A DNA stretch of 64,000 bases from Oscillospiraceae bacterium. GTDB lineage: Bacteria > Bacillota > Clostridia > Oscillospirales > Acutalibacteraceae. The DNA lies in assembly GCA_003514385.1 (NCBI GenBank), contig DOQR01000006.1, positions 204,845 to 268,844 of the forward strand, written 5' to 3'. The position numbers and the translations under genes were made by a program. Positions 7,347 to 14,789 of the stretch are shown in pieces (the first letter of the stretch is position 1; each line of letters opens with the position of its first letter). The notes under the pieces are model-generated. The model saw only the letters and a program-made list of their open reading frames with translations, did not search any database and was not told the DNA's origin.

Positions 7347-8588
7347 ATGTATATAGCGATAATGGGCTACGGCGTTGTCGGAAGCGGCGTTGCCGAAGTC
7401 ATCAACAAAAATCACGACAGCATCGTGCGCAAGAGCACGCAGTCGGAGCTTGAGATAAAATATATTCTCGACCTCAAGGATTTCCCGGGCGACCCGAATG
7501 AGAAGCTTTTTATAAAAGATTTTAATATTATTCTCAACGACCCCGAGGTAAAGGTCGTTGTCGAGACGATGGGCGGGCTTCATCCGGCGTATGAGTTCGT
7601 CTCCGCCTGCCTCAAGGCGGGCAAGAGCGTTGTGACCTCGAACAAAGAGCTTGTCGCGGCGAAGGGCTGCGAGCTGCTCGGATACGCCGCAGAGCACAAT
7701 GTAAATTTCCTCTTTGAAGCGTCGGTCGGCGGCGGAATACCGATAATCAGACCGATAAGCCAGTGCCTCGCCGCAAACGAGATAAACGAATTCGCGGGCA
7801 TTCTCAACGGCACGACGAATTTTATTCTCACTCGCATGATAAACGACGGTATGGCGTTTGAAGACGCGCTCAAGCTCGCGCAGGACAACGGCTATGCCGA
7901 GCGCGACCCCTCGGCAGACATTCTCGGCTTCGACGCCTGCCGCAAGGTATGCATTCTCGCGTCCCTGTGCTTCGGCAAGCATGTCTATCCCGACCAGGTT
8001 CACACCGAGGGCATAACCGAGATAACACTCGAAGATGTCGAATACGCCAAGGACTGGGGCGGAGTTATAAAGCTTCTCGGCAGAGCGCGCAAGAGCGAGG
8101 ACGGCAAGCACATCTATGCGATAGTCAGCCCCGCATTCGTCGATCACCACAGCCAGCTTGCGAGCGTTGACGATGTTTTCAACGCGATTCTCGTGCGCGG
8201 CGACGCGATAGGCGATGTCGTATTCTACGGCAGAGGCGCAGGCAAGCTGCCCACCGCGAGCGCGGTTGTCGGCGATGTTATCGACTGCGCACGCCACGAG
8301 AACAAGCAGAAGTTCTTCGGATGGGCGGACAGCGAAGAGGGCTATGTCTCCGACTATCTCGACATGCCCACGGCGCTCTATGTCAGGGCACGCGCTCAGC
8401 AGAAGCAGCAGGTCATATCCTCGGCGGAGAAAACTTTCGGCGAGATAAAGCTCCTCAAGCGCGCCGGCGCACCCGAGGACGAGTTCGCCTTTGTCACCCC
8501 CGTCGCCTCGGAGCGCGAACTGCGTACAAAGCTTGAGACTCTTCTCGGCGCCGAGATCATCTCGACGATAAGAGTTACGGATTATTGA
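7347..8588 (+). CDS. hom: Homoserine dehydrogenase
   Basis: A 413-residue enzyme that reduces aspartate semialdehyde to homoserine with NAD(P)H, the branch point to threonine and methionine. The Rossmann motif 'GYGVVGSGVAE' opens the protein. The catalytic domain shows 'TSNKELVA', 'GGGIPIIRPI', 'GILNGTTNFILTRM' and 'GYAERDPSADILGFDACRK', all family hallmarks. The last 70 residues ('LYVRARAQQKQQVIS' onward) look like the C-terminal ACT regulatory domain, as in other Gram-positive enzymes that are inhibited by threonine. The start at 7347 has GGGGAG 9 nt upstream. It stands alone, without thrB or thrC beside it, and has its own terminator. Confidence 0.95.
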   Translation: MYIAIMGYGVVGSGVAEVINKNHDSIVRKSTQSELEIKYILDLKDFPGDPNEKLFIKDFNIILNDPEVKVVVETMGGLHPAYEFVSACLKAGKSVVTSNKELVAAKGCELLGYAAEHNVNFLFEASVGGGIPIIRPISQCLAANEINEFAGILNGTTNFILTRMINDGMAFEDALKLAQDNGYAERDPSADILGFDACRKVCILASLCFGKHVYPDQVHTEGITEITLEDVEYAKDWGGVIKLLGRARKSEDGKHIYAIVSPAFVDHHSQLASVDDVFNAILVRGDAIGDVVFYGRGAGKLPTASAVVGDVIDCARHENKQKFFGWADSEEGYVSDYLDMPTALYVRARAQQKQQVISSAEKTFGEIKLLKRAGAPEDEFAFVTPVASERELRTKLETLLGAEIISTIRVTDY

Positions 8589-8601
8589 TAGTTTTTCAAG
8601 A

Positions 8602-8627
8602 GGGACTGCCGTTTGGCAGTCCTTTTT
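8602..8627 (+). terminator. Intrinsic terminator after hom
   Basis: Stem GGACTGCC / GGCAGTCC with a 4-nt loop and a following T run. The same GGACTGC core recurs in other terminators of this window. Confidence 0.9.
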
Positions 8628-8799
8628 AATTTTGCGGGAGTGTAAAGCGTTGTTTTATAGATTGAGAGTTCTCTATCGCTTGAGCCATAGCAACCCCCTA
8701 ATTTGTCGCTGTATCTGTTTTCGCACACCGACGCCCGTTCAAAATAAAATCACCGCCCTGTATTACTATTTCCCCAAGCAGTTTTATCCCCACCTCATA

Positions 8800-8828
8800 T
8801 TGATAATTGCGCGTTCTTGTGGTATCAT
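8800..8828 (+). promoter_or_regulatory. Sigma-A promoter of the methyltransferase gene
   Basis: -35 TTGATA (8800-8805), 17-nt spacer, -10 TATCAT (8823-8828). The preceding 170 nt after the hom terminator hold nothing recognisable. Confidence 0.7.
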
Positions 8829-8856
8829 ATGAGCATAAATTTCGGGAGACTGATGC

Positions 8857-9441
8857 ATGAACAAAAAAGAGATAGCCGCGTTCTTTGACCGCATGGCGCC
8901 CGAGTGGGACGCCAACATGATAAAGAGCGACGAAAAGATAAATTTCATACTTGACGCCGCCGGAGTGAAAGAAAACTCCGTCGTGCTCGACGTTGCCTGC
9001 GGCACGGGGGTCATGTTCCCGTATTACCTCGCACGCGGCGCGGAGCGCGTTATCGGCGTTGACATTTCGGCTCAGATGGCGCGGATAGCCGCATCGAAGA
9101 TGCACGACCAGAGAGTCGAGGTGATCTGCGGCGATGTTGAGGAGATTCCCGTTGAGCGCCTGTGCGACTGCTGCGTTGTTTATAACGCTTTCCCGCATTT
9201 TGAAAGCCCGGAGAGGCTCGTTGAGCGGCTGTCACATTGGCTTAAAAGCGGCGGACGGCTGACCGTGGCGCACGGCATGAGCCTTGACGCGCTGCGCATG
9301 CACCACAAGGGCAGAGCGGACAGCGTCTCGCGCGAGATGCTGACTGCCGAGGAGCTGTCCGCGGTGTTCGCGCCGTACTTTGACGTTGATGTCGCCGTTT
9401 CGGACGATGAAAAATTTGTGGTCTCCGGCGCAAAGAGATAA
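8857..9441 (+). CDS. Class I SAM-dependent methyltransferase
   Basis: A 194-residue Rossmann-fold methyltransferase. Motif I 'VVLDVACGTGVMFPYYL' binds S-adenosylmethionine; 'GVDISAQMARIA' supplies the acidic ribose contact, and 'ICGDVEEIP' follows as motif II. 'HWLKSGGRLTVAHG' is the usual post-catalytic strand. The length and layout match the small-molecule methyltransferase group (UbiE/Methyltransf_11). The acceptor cannot be told from sequence. It has its own promoter and a terminator just downstream, so it is a single-gene unit. Start supported by GGGAG 8 nt before the ATG. Confidence 0.85.
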   Translation: MNKKEIAAFFDRMAPEWDANMIKSDEKINFILDAAGVKENSVVLDVACGTGVMFPYYLARGAERVIGVDISAQMARIAASKMHDQRVEVICGDVEEIPVERLCDCCVVYNAFPHFESPERLVERLSHWLKSGGRLTVAHGMSLDALRMHHKGRADSVSREMLTAEELSAVFAPYFDVDVAVSDDEKFVVSGAKR

Positions 9442-9450
9442 ATAATATTA

Positions 9451-9478
9451 AAGGCTGCCCTTGAGGCAGTCTTTTTTT
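9451..9478 (+). terminator. Intrinsic terminator after the methyltransferase gene
   Basis: Stem AAGGCTGCC / GGCAGTCTT with one G-T pair and a T7 tail. Confidence 0.85.
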
Positions 9479-9486
9479 AATGCGCA

Positions 9487-9516
9487 AAGCCCCGGGAGGA
9501 TGTTTCCCCGGGGCTT
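9487..9516 (-). terminator. Hairpin ending the GtrA/phosphoesterase transcript
   Basis: Perfect 10-bp stem AAGCCCCGGG / CCCGGGGCTT with a 10-nt loop. The T stretch on the minus strand is short (TTTGCGCATTAAAA), so efficiency is uncertain. Confidence 0.6.
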
Positions 9517-9552
9517 CGCAGAAGAGTCATGATGAAAATAGAAGTTGTCTGT

Positions 9553-10674
9553 TTAAAGAAATTTGACGGCGATGACTATCAGCGCAACAACTGCCGCAAT
9601 AGCGGCAAACGCCTTTGCTATCATCGGTTTTGCCATGTCCACGGTCGTGGGGATTACGCGCCATATCGCGTCTTTTATCGGCGTGTTGAGCTTGCCGTCG
9701 CAGAGCTGCTCATATGTCTTGGTATATGTCTTATAATTGCGCGGATCGTTCTCGTCGAGAACGAAGCAGCGCACGCCGCGCTGTTTTCCGTTGCCGTAGA
9801 CATTGAAGCCCGCCGATTGAGTGAAGCCGACATCGATATTGCCGACCTTTCCGACATAAGAATTTTTGTGGTCGTGACCGACATATACACCTAGCACATC
9901 GCCCTTTTTGCTGAGTGCCTCGAACTCGCCGGTGTTGATATCCGGTATCGACGGCGGCTCTAATAATACAGAACCCTCAACGCACTTGGTTTCGTCTATT
10001 TTATAATGCTCGCCCTTGTGTATTCTGAACGCCGGTATCGAGCCTTTTTCGTGCTTACCGACTCTTTTGAGAACATTGTAGTGCTCGAACATCGGTATGT
10101 GTTGGAATACAAGGGACGGAATGTAGTCTCCGTTTTGGGCTTTTAGCTCGTCGCGCTTTTTCCTGTACCAGTCTATTATCTGCGGGTCAAACGGCTCATA
10201 TCCGCCGCCCTTCGCATCAGTTCCGCTGTCGAAAAGATAGAGATTAAACGCAGTGCGTTCGCCGTCGGAGGACAAGATCGGTATATTATATGTTCCGCCT
10301 CCGTCGATGCCCTCCGCCTGCTCGCCCACGCATCCAGGCAGGGCTTTATATATCTTTTCAAACTGGTCTTTGTTGCTTATCCCAACCTGCCTGTCGTGGT
10401 TGCCGAAAGTGACGGCGAACGGGATATGCCTGTCGGTCACGGGTTTCAGCAGCTTGCCGACAGTCTCGGCGACGCTTTCTATGAGCGCATCGCCCTTGCC
10501 TTTATATGAGACTCCGTAACCCTTTATCTGATCGCCCGTGAGCACGATGAGATCGGGCTTCTCTTCTTCGAGAGCCGCATTGATGAGCTTTATCGTGTCG
10601 GGCGACACATCCGGTATTTCCTGAATATCGGTTATCTGCATTATTTTAAATTTTCCGTCGGAGTTGAAGCGCAT
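9553..10674 (-). CDS. Dcr2-like metallophosphoesterase with C-terminal membrane anchor
   Basis: A 373-residue calcineurin-like phosphoesterase. Metal-binding blocks are 'ITDIQEI' (residues 14-20), 'LTGDQIKG', 'FGNHDRQ', 'FQHIPM' and 'GHDHKNS'. The first block has Gln (residue 18) where the usual D-x-H has His. The C-terminus carries one hydrophobic helix ('AFAAIAAVVALIVIAVKF'), so the enzyme is probably tail-anchored or surface-held. The ATG at 10674 is chosen because GGGGGAG precedes it and the GtrA stop lies 2 nt upstream; a longer frame to 11154 only overlaps GtrA. It is co-transcribed with the GtrA gene. Substrate unknown. Confidence 0.85.
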   Translation of the reverse strand: MRFNSDGKFKIMQITDIQEIPDVSPDTIKLINAALEEEKPDLIVLTGDQIKGYGVSYKGKGDALIESVAETVGKLLKPVTDRHIPFAVTFGNHDRQVGISNKDQFEKIYKALPGCVGEQAEGIDGGGTYNIPILSSDGERTAFNLYLFDSGTDAKGGGYEPFDPQIIDWYRKKRDELKAQNGDYIPSLVFQHIPMFEHYNVLKRVGKHEKGSIPAFRIHKGEHYKIDETKCVEGSVLLEPPSIPDINTGEFEALSKKGDVLGVYVGHDHKNSYVGKVGNIDVGFTQSAGFNVYGNGKQRGVRCFVLDENDPRNYKTYTKTYEQLCDGKLNTPIKDAIWRVIPTTVDMAKPMIAKAFAAIAAVVALIVIAVKFL

Positions 10675-10676
10675 AT

Positions 10677-11213
10677 TCACTCCCCCTGTTCTGCAACGGG
10701 CTTTTTCTTTCTGTGGATAACGAACCTGTTGAGCGGATATGTCCAGAGGGTCGGCACGGTCATAACGACAACCTTTGTCAGCAGCTCGATGAGCACGTTG
10801 CTGCGGCCGCTGTTCTTGATGAGCGTGCCGAGGAATGCGCCAAACCAGGTGTTGAAAATAATCGTGCAAACGACCATTATCGCATACAAAACAGTCGAGA
10901 GCAGCGGATTCGCGTTCGCCTTGAAAGTTATCTTTCTGTTCATGACGAACGCTATCGCGTAACCGACGACGGTCGAGATGAAATACGAATACATATAGCC
11001 CTTGTACTCGACGCCGAGGAACGCGAGAATGGGACTGTCCGTCACAGGAACATCGTTGAGGGACTTGAACACGACATACTGGAGCAGAGCGAACACCCCG
11101 AGCTCTATCAGCGACGAGGATGCGCCTGCAAAAGTGAATTTTATGAATTTCCATATCTCTGCGTGCTTTTCAAAAAAGCTTCCGCCCTTCTCGGCGGCAT
11201 TGGTTTCTTTCAT
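10677..11213 (-). CDS. GtrA family membrane protein
   Basis: A 178-residue protein with four membrane helices, the GtrA (PF04138) layout: 'FIKFTFAGASSSLIELGVFALLQY', a second helix around 'YFISTVVGYAIAFVMNRKITF', a third near 'LYAIMVVCTIIFNTWF' and a fourth near 'VVMTVPTLWTYPLNRFVI'. GtrA proteins are linked to moving polyprenyl-linked sugars or to cell wall polysaccharide modification. Here the partner in the same transcript is a phosphoesterase rather than a glycosyltransferase, with only 2 nt between the genes. The ribosome site before the ATG at 11213 is weak (GGTAAAG). Confidence 0.88.
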   Translation of the reverse strand: MKETNAAEKGGSFFEKHAEIWKFIKFTFAGASSSLIELGVFALLQYVVFKSLNDVPVTDSPILAFLGVEYKGYMYSYFISTVVGYAIAFVMNRKITFKANANPLLSTVLYAIMVVCTIIFNTWFGAFLGTLIKNSGRSNVLIELLTKVVVMTVPTLWTYPLNRFVIHRKKKPVAEQGE

Positions 11214-11376
11214 GACTTTACCGACCGGGCGCGTGCGTTTTCGTTGTTTTATATGCCCGGTTTCTCCCTTCCGTTATCAGTTTAACCCGCAAGAAGCCGA
11301 AGCATCAACCGACTTTTGGTAAAGCGAAAGTAAAATCTGTGTAAACAGCTCCGCCGCTTGGCCCGCACAAAACAGC

Positions 11377-11416
11377 AAAAAGCCATAATCCACTTTGAAG
11401 AGTGAATTATGGCTTT
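11377..11416 (-). terminator. Terminator after serS
   Basis: Read leftward, AAAAGCCATAATTCACT pairs with its complement across a short loop (one mismatch), followed by T5. It ends the serS transcript. Confidence 0.85.
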
Positions 11417-11437
11417 TGATTTTATATGCTGTTATTC

Positions 11438-12718
11438 TCAGCCGCCTATCTTCTCCTTGCCGCCCATATACGGTCTGAGGGCTTCGGGGATATTGACGCT
11501 GCCGTCGGCATTCAAATTGTTTTCGAGGAACGCTATGAGCATTCTCGGCGGAGCAACAACGGTGTTGTTGAGCGTATGGGCGAAGTGCTTGCCGTCCTTG
11601 CCGTTGATGCGTATTTTCAGCCTGCGCGCCTGTGCATCGCCGAGGTTCGAGCAGGAGCCAACCTCGAAATACTTCTTCTGTCTGGGCGACCAAGCCTCGA
11701 CATCTATAGACTTGACCTTGAGATCCGCGAGGTCACCCGAGCAGCACTCAAGGGTGCGCACCGGGATATCGAGAGTGCGGAAGAAATCGACCGTGTTCTG
11801 CCAGAGCTTGTCGAACCACATCTTGCTGTCCTCCGGCTCGCAGACGACTATCATCTCCTGCTTCTCGAACTGGTGGATGCGGTAAACGCCGCGCTCTTCT
11901 ATGCCGTGAGCGCCCTTCTCCTTGCGGAAGCAGGGGGAATAGCTCGTAAGGGTCAGGGGCAGAGTCTCGGGCTGGATTATTGTATCGATGAACTTGCCTA
12001 TCATCGAGTGCTCGCTCGTGCCGATGAGATAGAGATCCTCGCCCTCGATTTTATACATCATCGCGTCCATCTCGGCAAAGCTCATAACGCCGGTGACGAC
12101 ATCGCTTCTTATCATGAACGGCGGCACGCAATAAGTGAATCCGCGGTCGATCATGAAATCGCGCGCATATGAAATAACTGCCGAATGGAGTCTGGCGATA
12201 TCGCCCATGAGATAATAGAAGCCGTTGCCCGCGACCTTTCTTGCGGAGTCGAGGTCGATGCCGCTCATCTTCTCCATTATCTCGGTGTGGTACGGAACCT
12301 CGAAATCGGGCACTACGGGCTCGCCGAAGCGCTGGATTTCAACATTCTCGCTGTCGTCGCGGCCTATCGGCACGCTCGGATCAATGATGTTCGGGATGAC
12401 CATCATTATCTTCTTTATCTTCTCGCCGAGCTCCTCTTCGAGCTTCTCGAGTTCAGCGAGTCTCGCGGCATTCGCGCTGACCTGAGCCTTCACCTCTTCC
12501 GCCTCGTCGCGCTTGCCCTGCGCCATGAGCGCGCCTATCTGCTTCGACAGGCGGTTGCGGCTGCCGCGCAGCTCATCAGCCTCGCCCTTTGCGGCGCGGC
12601 AGAGCTTGTCAAGCTCAATGACCTCGTCGACGAGCGGAAGCTTCTGATCCTGAAACTTCTTTTTGATGTTTTCTTTGACTATTTCGGGGTTTTCTCTGAC
12701 AAATCTGAGATCCAGCAT
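11438..12718 (-). CDS. serS: Seryl-tRNA synthetase
   Basis: A 426-residue class II aminoacyl-tRNA synthetase that charges tRNA-Ser (and tRNA-Sec) with serine. The N-terminal ~110 residues form the long coiled-coil arm ('ELEKLEEELGEKIKKI') that contacts the tRNA variable loop. Catalytic motifs: motif 2 'CFRKEKGAHGIEERGVYRIHQFEKQE', given here in two parts as 'CFRKEKGAHG' and 'YRIHQFEKQE', and motif 3 near 'NNTVVAPPRMLIAFLENN'. The ATG at 12718 has AGGAGGA 6 nt upstream; a 12-residue upstream extension falls inside the leader RNA. Control is by the T-box leader directly upstream, whose specifier codon reads UCU. Confidence 0.96.
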   Translation of the reverse strand: MLDLRFVRENPEIVKENIKKKFQDQKLPLVDEVIELDKLCRAAKGEADELRGSRNRLSKQIGALMAQGKRDEAEEVKAQVSANAARLAELEKLEEELGEKIKKIMMVIPNIIDPSVPIGRDDSENVEIQRFGEPVVPDFEVPYHTEIMEKMSGIDLDSARKVAGNGFYYLMGDIARLHSAVISYARDFMIDRGFTYCVPPFMIRSDVVTGVMSFAEMDAMMYKIEGEDLYLIGTSEHSMIGKFIDTIIQPETLPLTLTSYSPCFRKEKGAHGIEERGVYRIHQFEKQEMIVVCEPEDSKMWFDKLWQNTVDFFRTLDIPVRTLECCSGDLADLKVKSIDVEAWSPRQKKYFEVGSCSNLGDAQARRLKIRINGKDGKHFAHTLNNTVVAPPRMLIAFLENNLNADGSVNIPEALRPYMGGKEKIGG

Positions 12719-12744
12719 TTTATATCCTCCTGCATCATATTTAA

Positions 12745-12967
12745 TAGAAAACACCCTCAGAACGGCTCCCGCCGTCCCAAGGGTGCAATAAGCACGGTAC
12801 CACCTTGTGTTTAACTCTCAGCCCATAACGCGGGCACGCGGCAGAACTCATCGCCCTGCGGCTCGAAAGCGGAATAGACCCTGCGGACGAAGGAAACTCG
12901 CAGCAAACATTTCCCTCTCTGATCGTCCCGAAAAGATCCGTGTTCTTCGTCACAGCCTTTATAATAT
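12745..12967 (-). promoter_or_regulatory. T-box leader controlling serS (specifier UCU)
   Basis: The T-box sequence AAGGTGGTACCGTGC lies at 12806-12792 (minus strand). The terminator stem pairs CACCCT with AGGGTG around an inner GGACGGC / GCCGTTC stem (12785-12752), then TTTT. Upstream, stem I can be drawn: GGACGA pairs with TCGTCC, and an apical hairpin GGAAA / TTTCC carries the AG bulge region. The specifier loop then contains GGTCTAT, with TCT (12878-12876) followed by A. Uncharged tRNA-Ser would pair with this codon and free the antiterminator, raising serS expression when serine is scarce. The specifier assignment is from hand folding. Confidence 0.9.
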
Positions 12968-12973
12968 GGGATT

Positions 12974-13002
12974 ATTATACCCCGAAGAAAAATCAAAGTC
13001 AA
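12974..13002 (-). promoter_or_regulatory. Sigma-A promoter of the serS T-box leader
   Basis: Read leftward: -35 TTGACT (13002-12997), 17-nt spacer, -10 TATAAT (12979-12974). The -35 overlaps the last codons of the ECF S component gene. Confidence 0.88.
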
Positions 13003-13556
13003 GCCTGTTTTTGCGCCTGTCTGCGCGGCAGAAGCTTAGCTTTTGCAAGAACTTTTACAAGGGTCGGGATTATCGCGAGCTGGATAGCGAGACCCGGCAG
13101 GCAGGTGACGAACGACGCAGTCACCCAGACGGAGAACGAATAGTTTCCGGCGGAGAAGATGAGGGCTTTGAGTATGCCCGAAACGACGCGCCCGGAGATG
13201 AGCGCGACAACGAGGCTCGTGTAGAGCGAGAGATATGTAGTCTTATATTTGAACGCGTACATCATAAGACCCGTCACTGCGCCGTAGACCGCGAGCTCCG
13301 CCATCATCGACGGCAGGATAGCCATCGGCGGCATCTGAGTCAGAAGCGACGAGAGCAGGGGGCCGAGCAGACCGCACACGAGTCCGTACTGCCAGCCGCA
13401 GATAAGTCCGCACAGCAGCACCGGGATATGCATCGGCAGGAATATCGTTCCGGCGTTTTTGACCATGTGGAACGCCATGGGCAGCACGATGCACAGCGCG
13501 ACGCACAGCGCGGTTATGACCATCTTTCTGATTCTCACTGAATTCTTGTTTGTCAT
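12999..13556 (-). CDS. ECF transporter S component (substrate unknown)
   Basis: A 185-residue membrane protein with about six helices, of the ECF S-component fold (PF12822). Blocks such as 'FLPMHIPVLLCGLICG' and 'GLVCGLLGPLLSSLLTQMP' with a conserved 'AELAVYGAVTGLMMY' are typical. S components bind a vitamin or cofactor precursor and dock onto a shared EcfAA'T energising module, which is not in this window. The start at 13556 has AAAGGAC 8 nt upstream. A structured leader with a strong terminator precedes it, suggesting feedback control by its ligand, but no known riboswitch consensus was recognised, so the vitamin cannot be named. Confidence 0.82.
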   Translation of the reverse strand: MTNKNSVRIRKMVITALCVALCIVLPMAFHMVKNAGTIFLPMHIPVLLCGLICGWQYGLVCGLLGPLLSSLLTQMPPMAILPSMMAELAVYGAVTGLMMYAFKYKTTYLSLYTSLVVALISGRVVSGILKALIFSAGNYSFSVWVTASFVTCLPGLAIQLAIIPTLVKVLAKAKLLPRRQAQKQA

Positions 13557-13571
13557 GGGGATCGTCCTTTC

Positions 13572-13696
13572 AAAAAAACAAAAAGCGGGGGTACGGCACT
13601 CCCTCCTGGAAGCGCAGTTACCCTCGCGGCAATGTTTTCACGTTATTTTTAAAAAATCTTCGCTCTCTTCTGAAAGCCCGATCCCTTCGTGAGATC
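13572..13696 (-). promoter_or_regulatory. Structured leader with terminator ahead of the ECF S gene (candidate riboswitch)
   Basis: From the predicted start near 13696, the RNA can form CGATC / GATCG, then GCTTTC / GAGAGC. After an A/T-rich stretch comes a long imperfect stem (13627-13585; outer GCGxGGGTA / TACCCxCGC, inner CTGCGCTTCC / GGGAGTGCCG) followed by CTTTTTGTTTTTTT. The last part is a strong intrinsic terminator placed before the ribosome binding site. No TPP, FMN, cobalamin, preQ1, THF or T-box consensus was seen. A new or divergent ligand-sensing leader is possible. Confidence 0.6.
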
Positions 13697-13702
13697 GCGA
13701 TT

Positions 13703-13730
13703 ATTATATCACATTTCAAGCGAAAAGCAA
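13703..13730 (-). promoter_or_regulatory. Promoter of the ECF S component transcript
   Basis: Read leftward: -35 TTGCTT (13730-13725), 16-nt spacer, -10 TATAAT (13708-13703), overlapping the end of the DUF3842 gene. Confidence 0.7.
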
Positions 13731-14131
13731 GACCCTTTTCCAATTTCTTTCACGGCGGCCTGAACGAGTTTCGCCATCGGGATATCCCCGACGCCGACGA
13801 CTATATTGTCGCAGTGGTTGACAGGGACGAGCACGCGCTTTGCGTCGCTCTGCCCTATCGCCGCCGCCATCTTCGGCGTTATCTCACCGAGCAGCGCATC
13901 GGCTATGACTATGCCTACGGGACCCGCTATGATATCCGCCTTGCGGCACCCGACGCATACGGCGTTTTCGCCCGTCGCGGCGGCGTCGGCGCCTGCCTTG
14001 AGCATGGCTGAAGTCGCGATGCTGTTCGCGCCGACGGCGGTCACGAAGAAGTCCGGATATTCGCTTTTTATCCCGGAAACGAGCAGCTTGCCTATTCCGC
14101 CGCCCTGTCCGTCTATAACAAGTACGTTCAT
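13709..14131 (-). CDS. DUF3842 family protein
   Basis: A 140-residue protein of the DUF3842 family, common in Clostridia and without an assigned function. It opens with a nucleotide-binding-like loop 'VIDGQGGGIGKLL' and shows 'GANSIATSAMLKAGADAAATGENAV' in two adjoining blocks ('GANSIATSAM', 'GADAAATGENA'). The conserved 'GPVGIVIADALLGEITP' and the Cys pair in 'VCVGCRKADI' follow. The fold looks Rossmann-like. It lies 13 nt after the zinc-ribbon gene and is probably co-transcribed with it. The GGAGAG site before the ATG at 14131 falls in that gap. A role in redox or cofactor sensing is only a guess from the neighbour. Confidence 0.8.
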   Translation of the reverse strand: MNVLVIDGQGGGIGKLLVSGIKSEYPDFFVTAVGANSIATSAMLKAGADAAATGENAVCVGCRKADIIAGPVGIVIADALLGEITPKMAAAIGQSDAKRVLVPVNHCDNIVVGVGDIPMAKLVQAAVKEIGKGSCFSLEM

Positions 14132-14144
14132 ATCAGTCTCTCCG

Positions 14145-14633
14145 TCAGTTTTTCACGGGCTCAAACATGTCCCCGTCAACGCCGCAGTTTTCGCAGCGGT
14201 CGGGCGCTGTGTCGCCCTCGATTTCAAAGCCGCATATCGAGCAGCGCATACGTGCGATATCGTCCTTCTGAGCCTTGAACAGCTCGGCGGGCGACTCGCA
14301 CTTCGGGCACTTCTCGGGCGCATTTTCGCTCTTTATCTTCAGTCCGCAGACCGTGCAGACCCATGTCCTTGTCAGCGCGGGACGGCGCTCTTCAATCAGC
14401 TCGCCGCCTACTCCGCAGTTCTCGCAGCGGTCTGGCGCAGTCCTGCCCTCGTGGACATGTCCGCATATCGTGCAGACGAATGCAGGCTCTCTTTTCTCTT
14501 CCCTTGGCTCCGAGACGGGCTGTGAAAGCGACGCCGGAGCCGAGCAGTTCGGGCATTTATCCGCGGCCGCGTCAAACGTGCGTCCGCATACGGCGCAGTG
14601 TATCTTCGCGCCCGTATTTCCCTCTTTGCTCAC
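14145..14633 (-). CDS. Protein with four tandem rubredoxin-like zinc ribbons
   Basis: A 162-residue protein made of four CxxC-x(10-12)-CxxC ribbons: 'CAVCGRTFDAAADKCPNC', 'CTICGHVHEGRTAPDRCENC', 'CTVCGLKIKSENAPEKCPKC' and 'CSICGFEIEGDTAPDRCENC'. The 'AP-x-KC/RC' loop is that of the rubredoxin domain found at the end of rubrerythrins, which holds iron for electron transfer. Here four copies stand alone without a diiron domain. Start: the GTG at 14633 is preferred because GGAGGG lies 5 nt upstream. Longer in-frame versions run through the promoter and the divergent M20 gene. Electron carrier, metal store or scaffold are all possible. Confidence 0.7.
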   Translation of the reverse strand: MSKEGNTGAKIHCAVCGRTFDAAADKCPNCSAPASLSQPVSEPREEKREPAFVCTICGHVHEGRTAPDRCENCGVGGELIEERRPALTRTWVCTVCGLKIKSENAPEKCPKCESPAELFKAQKDDIARMRCSICGFEIEGDTAPDRCENCGVDGDMFEPVKN

Positions 14634-14667
14634 CGAATCCCTCCGTTTTTTATGTTTTTTATTATGC

Positions 14668-14684
14668 CGCATCTTATAGATGCG
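14668..14684 (-). promoter_or_regulatory. Small perfect hairpin in the zinc-ribbon gene leader
   Basis: CGCATCT / AGATGCG with a 3-nt loop, between promoter and start codon. No T run follows, so it is not a plain terminator. It could be an operator or an mRNA element. Confidence 0.35.
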
Positions 14685-14701
14685 CCACTCATGGTATCTA
14701 T

Positions 14702-14731
14702 ATTTTATCATCTGATATGCCAAAAAGTCAA
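14702..14731 (-). promoter_or_regulatory. Promoter of the zinc-ribbon/DUF3842 operon
   Basis: Read leftward: -35 TTGACT (14731-14726), 18-nt spacer, -10 TAAAAT (14707-14702). It is back-to-back with the promoter of the M20 peptidase gene. Confidence 0.7.
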
Positions 14732-14732
14732 G

Positions 14733-14761
14733 TTGCATGCGCGGCGCGGATATGATAAAAT
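14733..14761 (+). promoter_or_regulatory. Promoter of the M20 peptidase gene
   Basis: -35 TTGCAT (14733-14738), 17-nt spacer, -10 TAAAAT (14756-14761). It lies 28 nt before the start codon. Confidence 0.65.
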
Positions 14762-14789
14762 GAGGGCAGAAAGAGAAAGGGTGAACGAT

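Noticed and set aside
8632..8832. A 66-codon frame in the hom-methyltransferase gap
   Set aside because: It has no ribosome site, it overlaps the promoter of the next gene, and its composition (Cys/Tyr/Phe-rich) looks non-coding.
13572..13696. A THF, TPP, FMN or preQ1 riboswitch ahead of the ECF S gene
   Set aside because: None of the core consensus strings of these classes could be placed; kept only as an unassigned leader.
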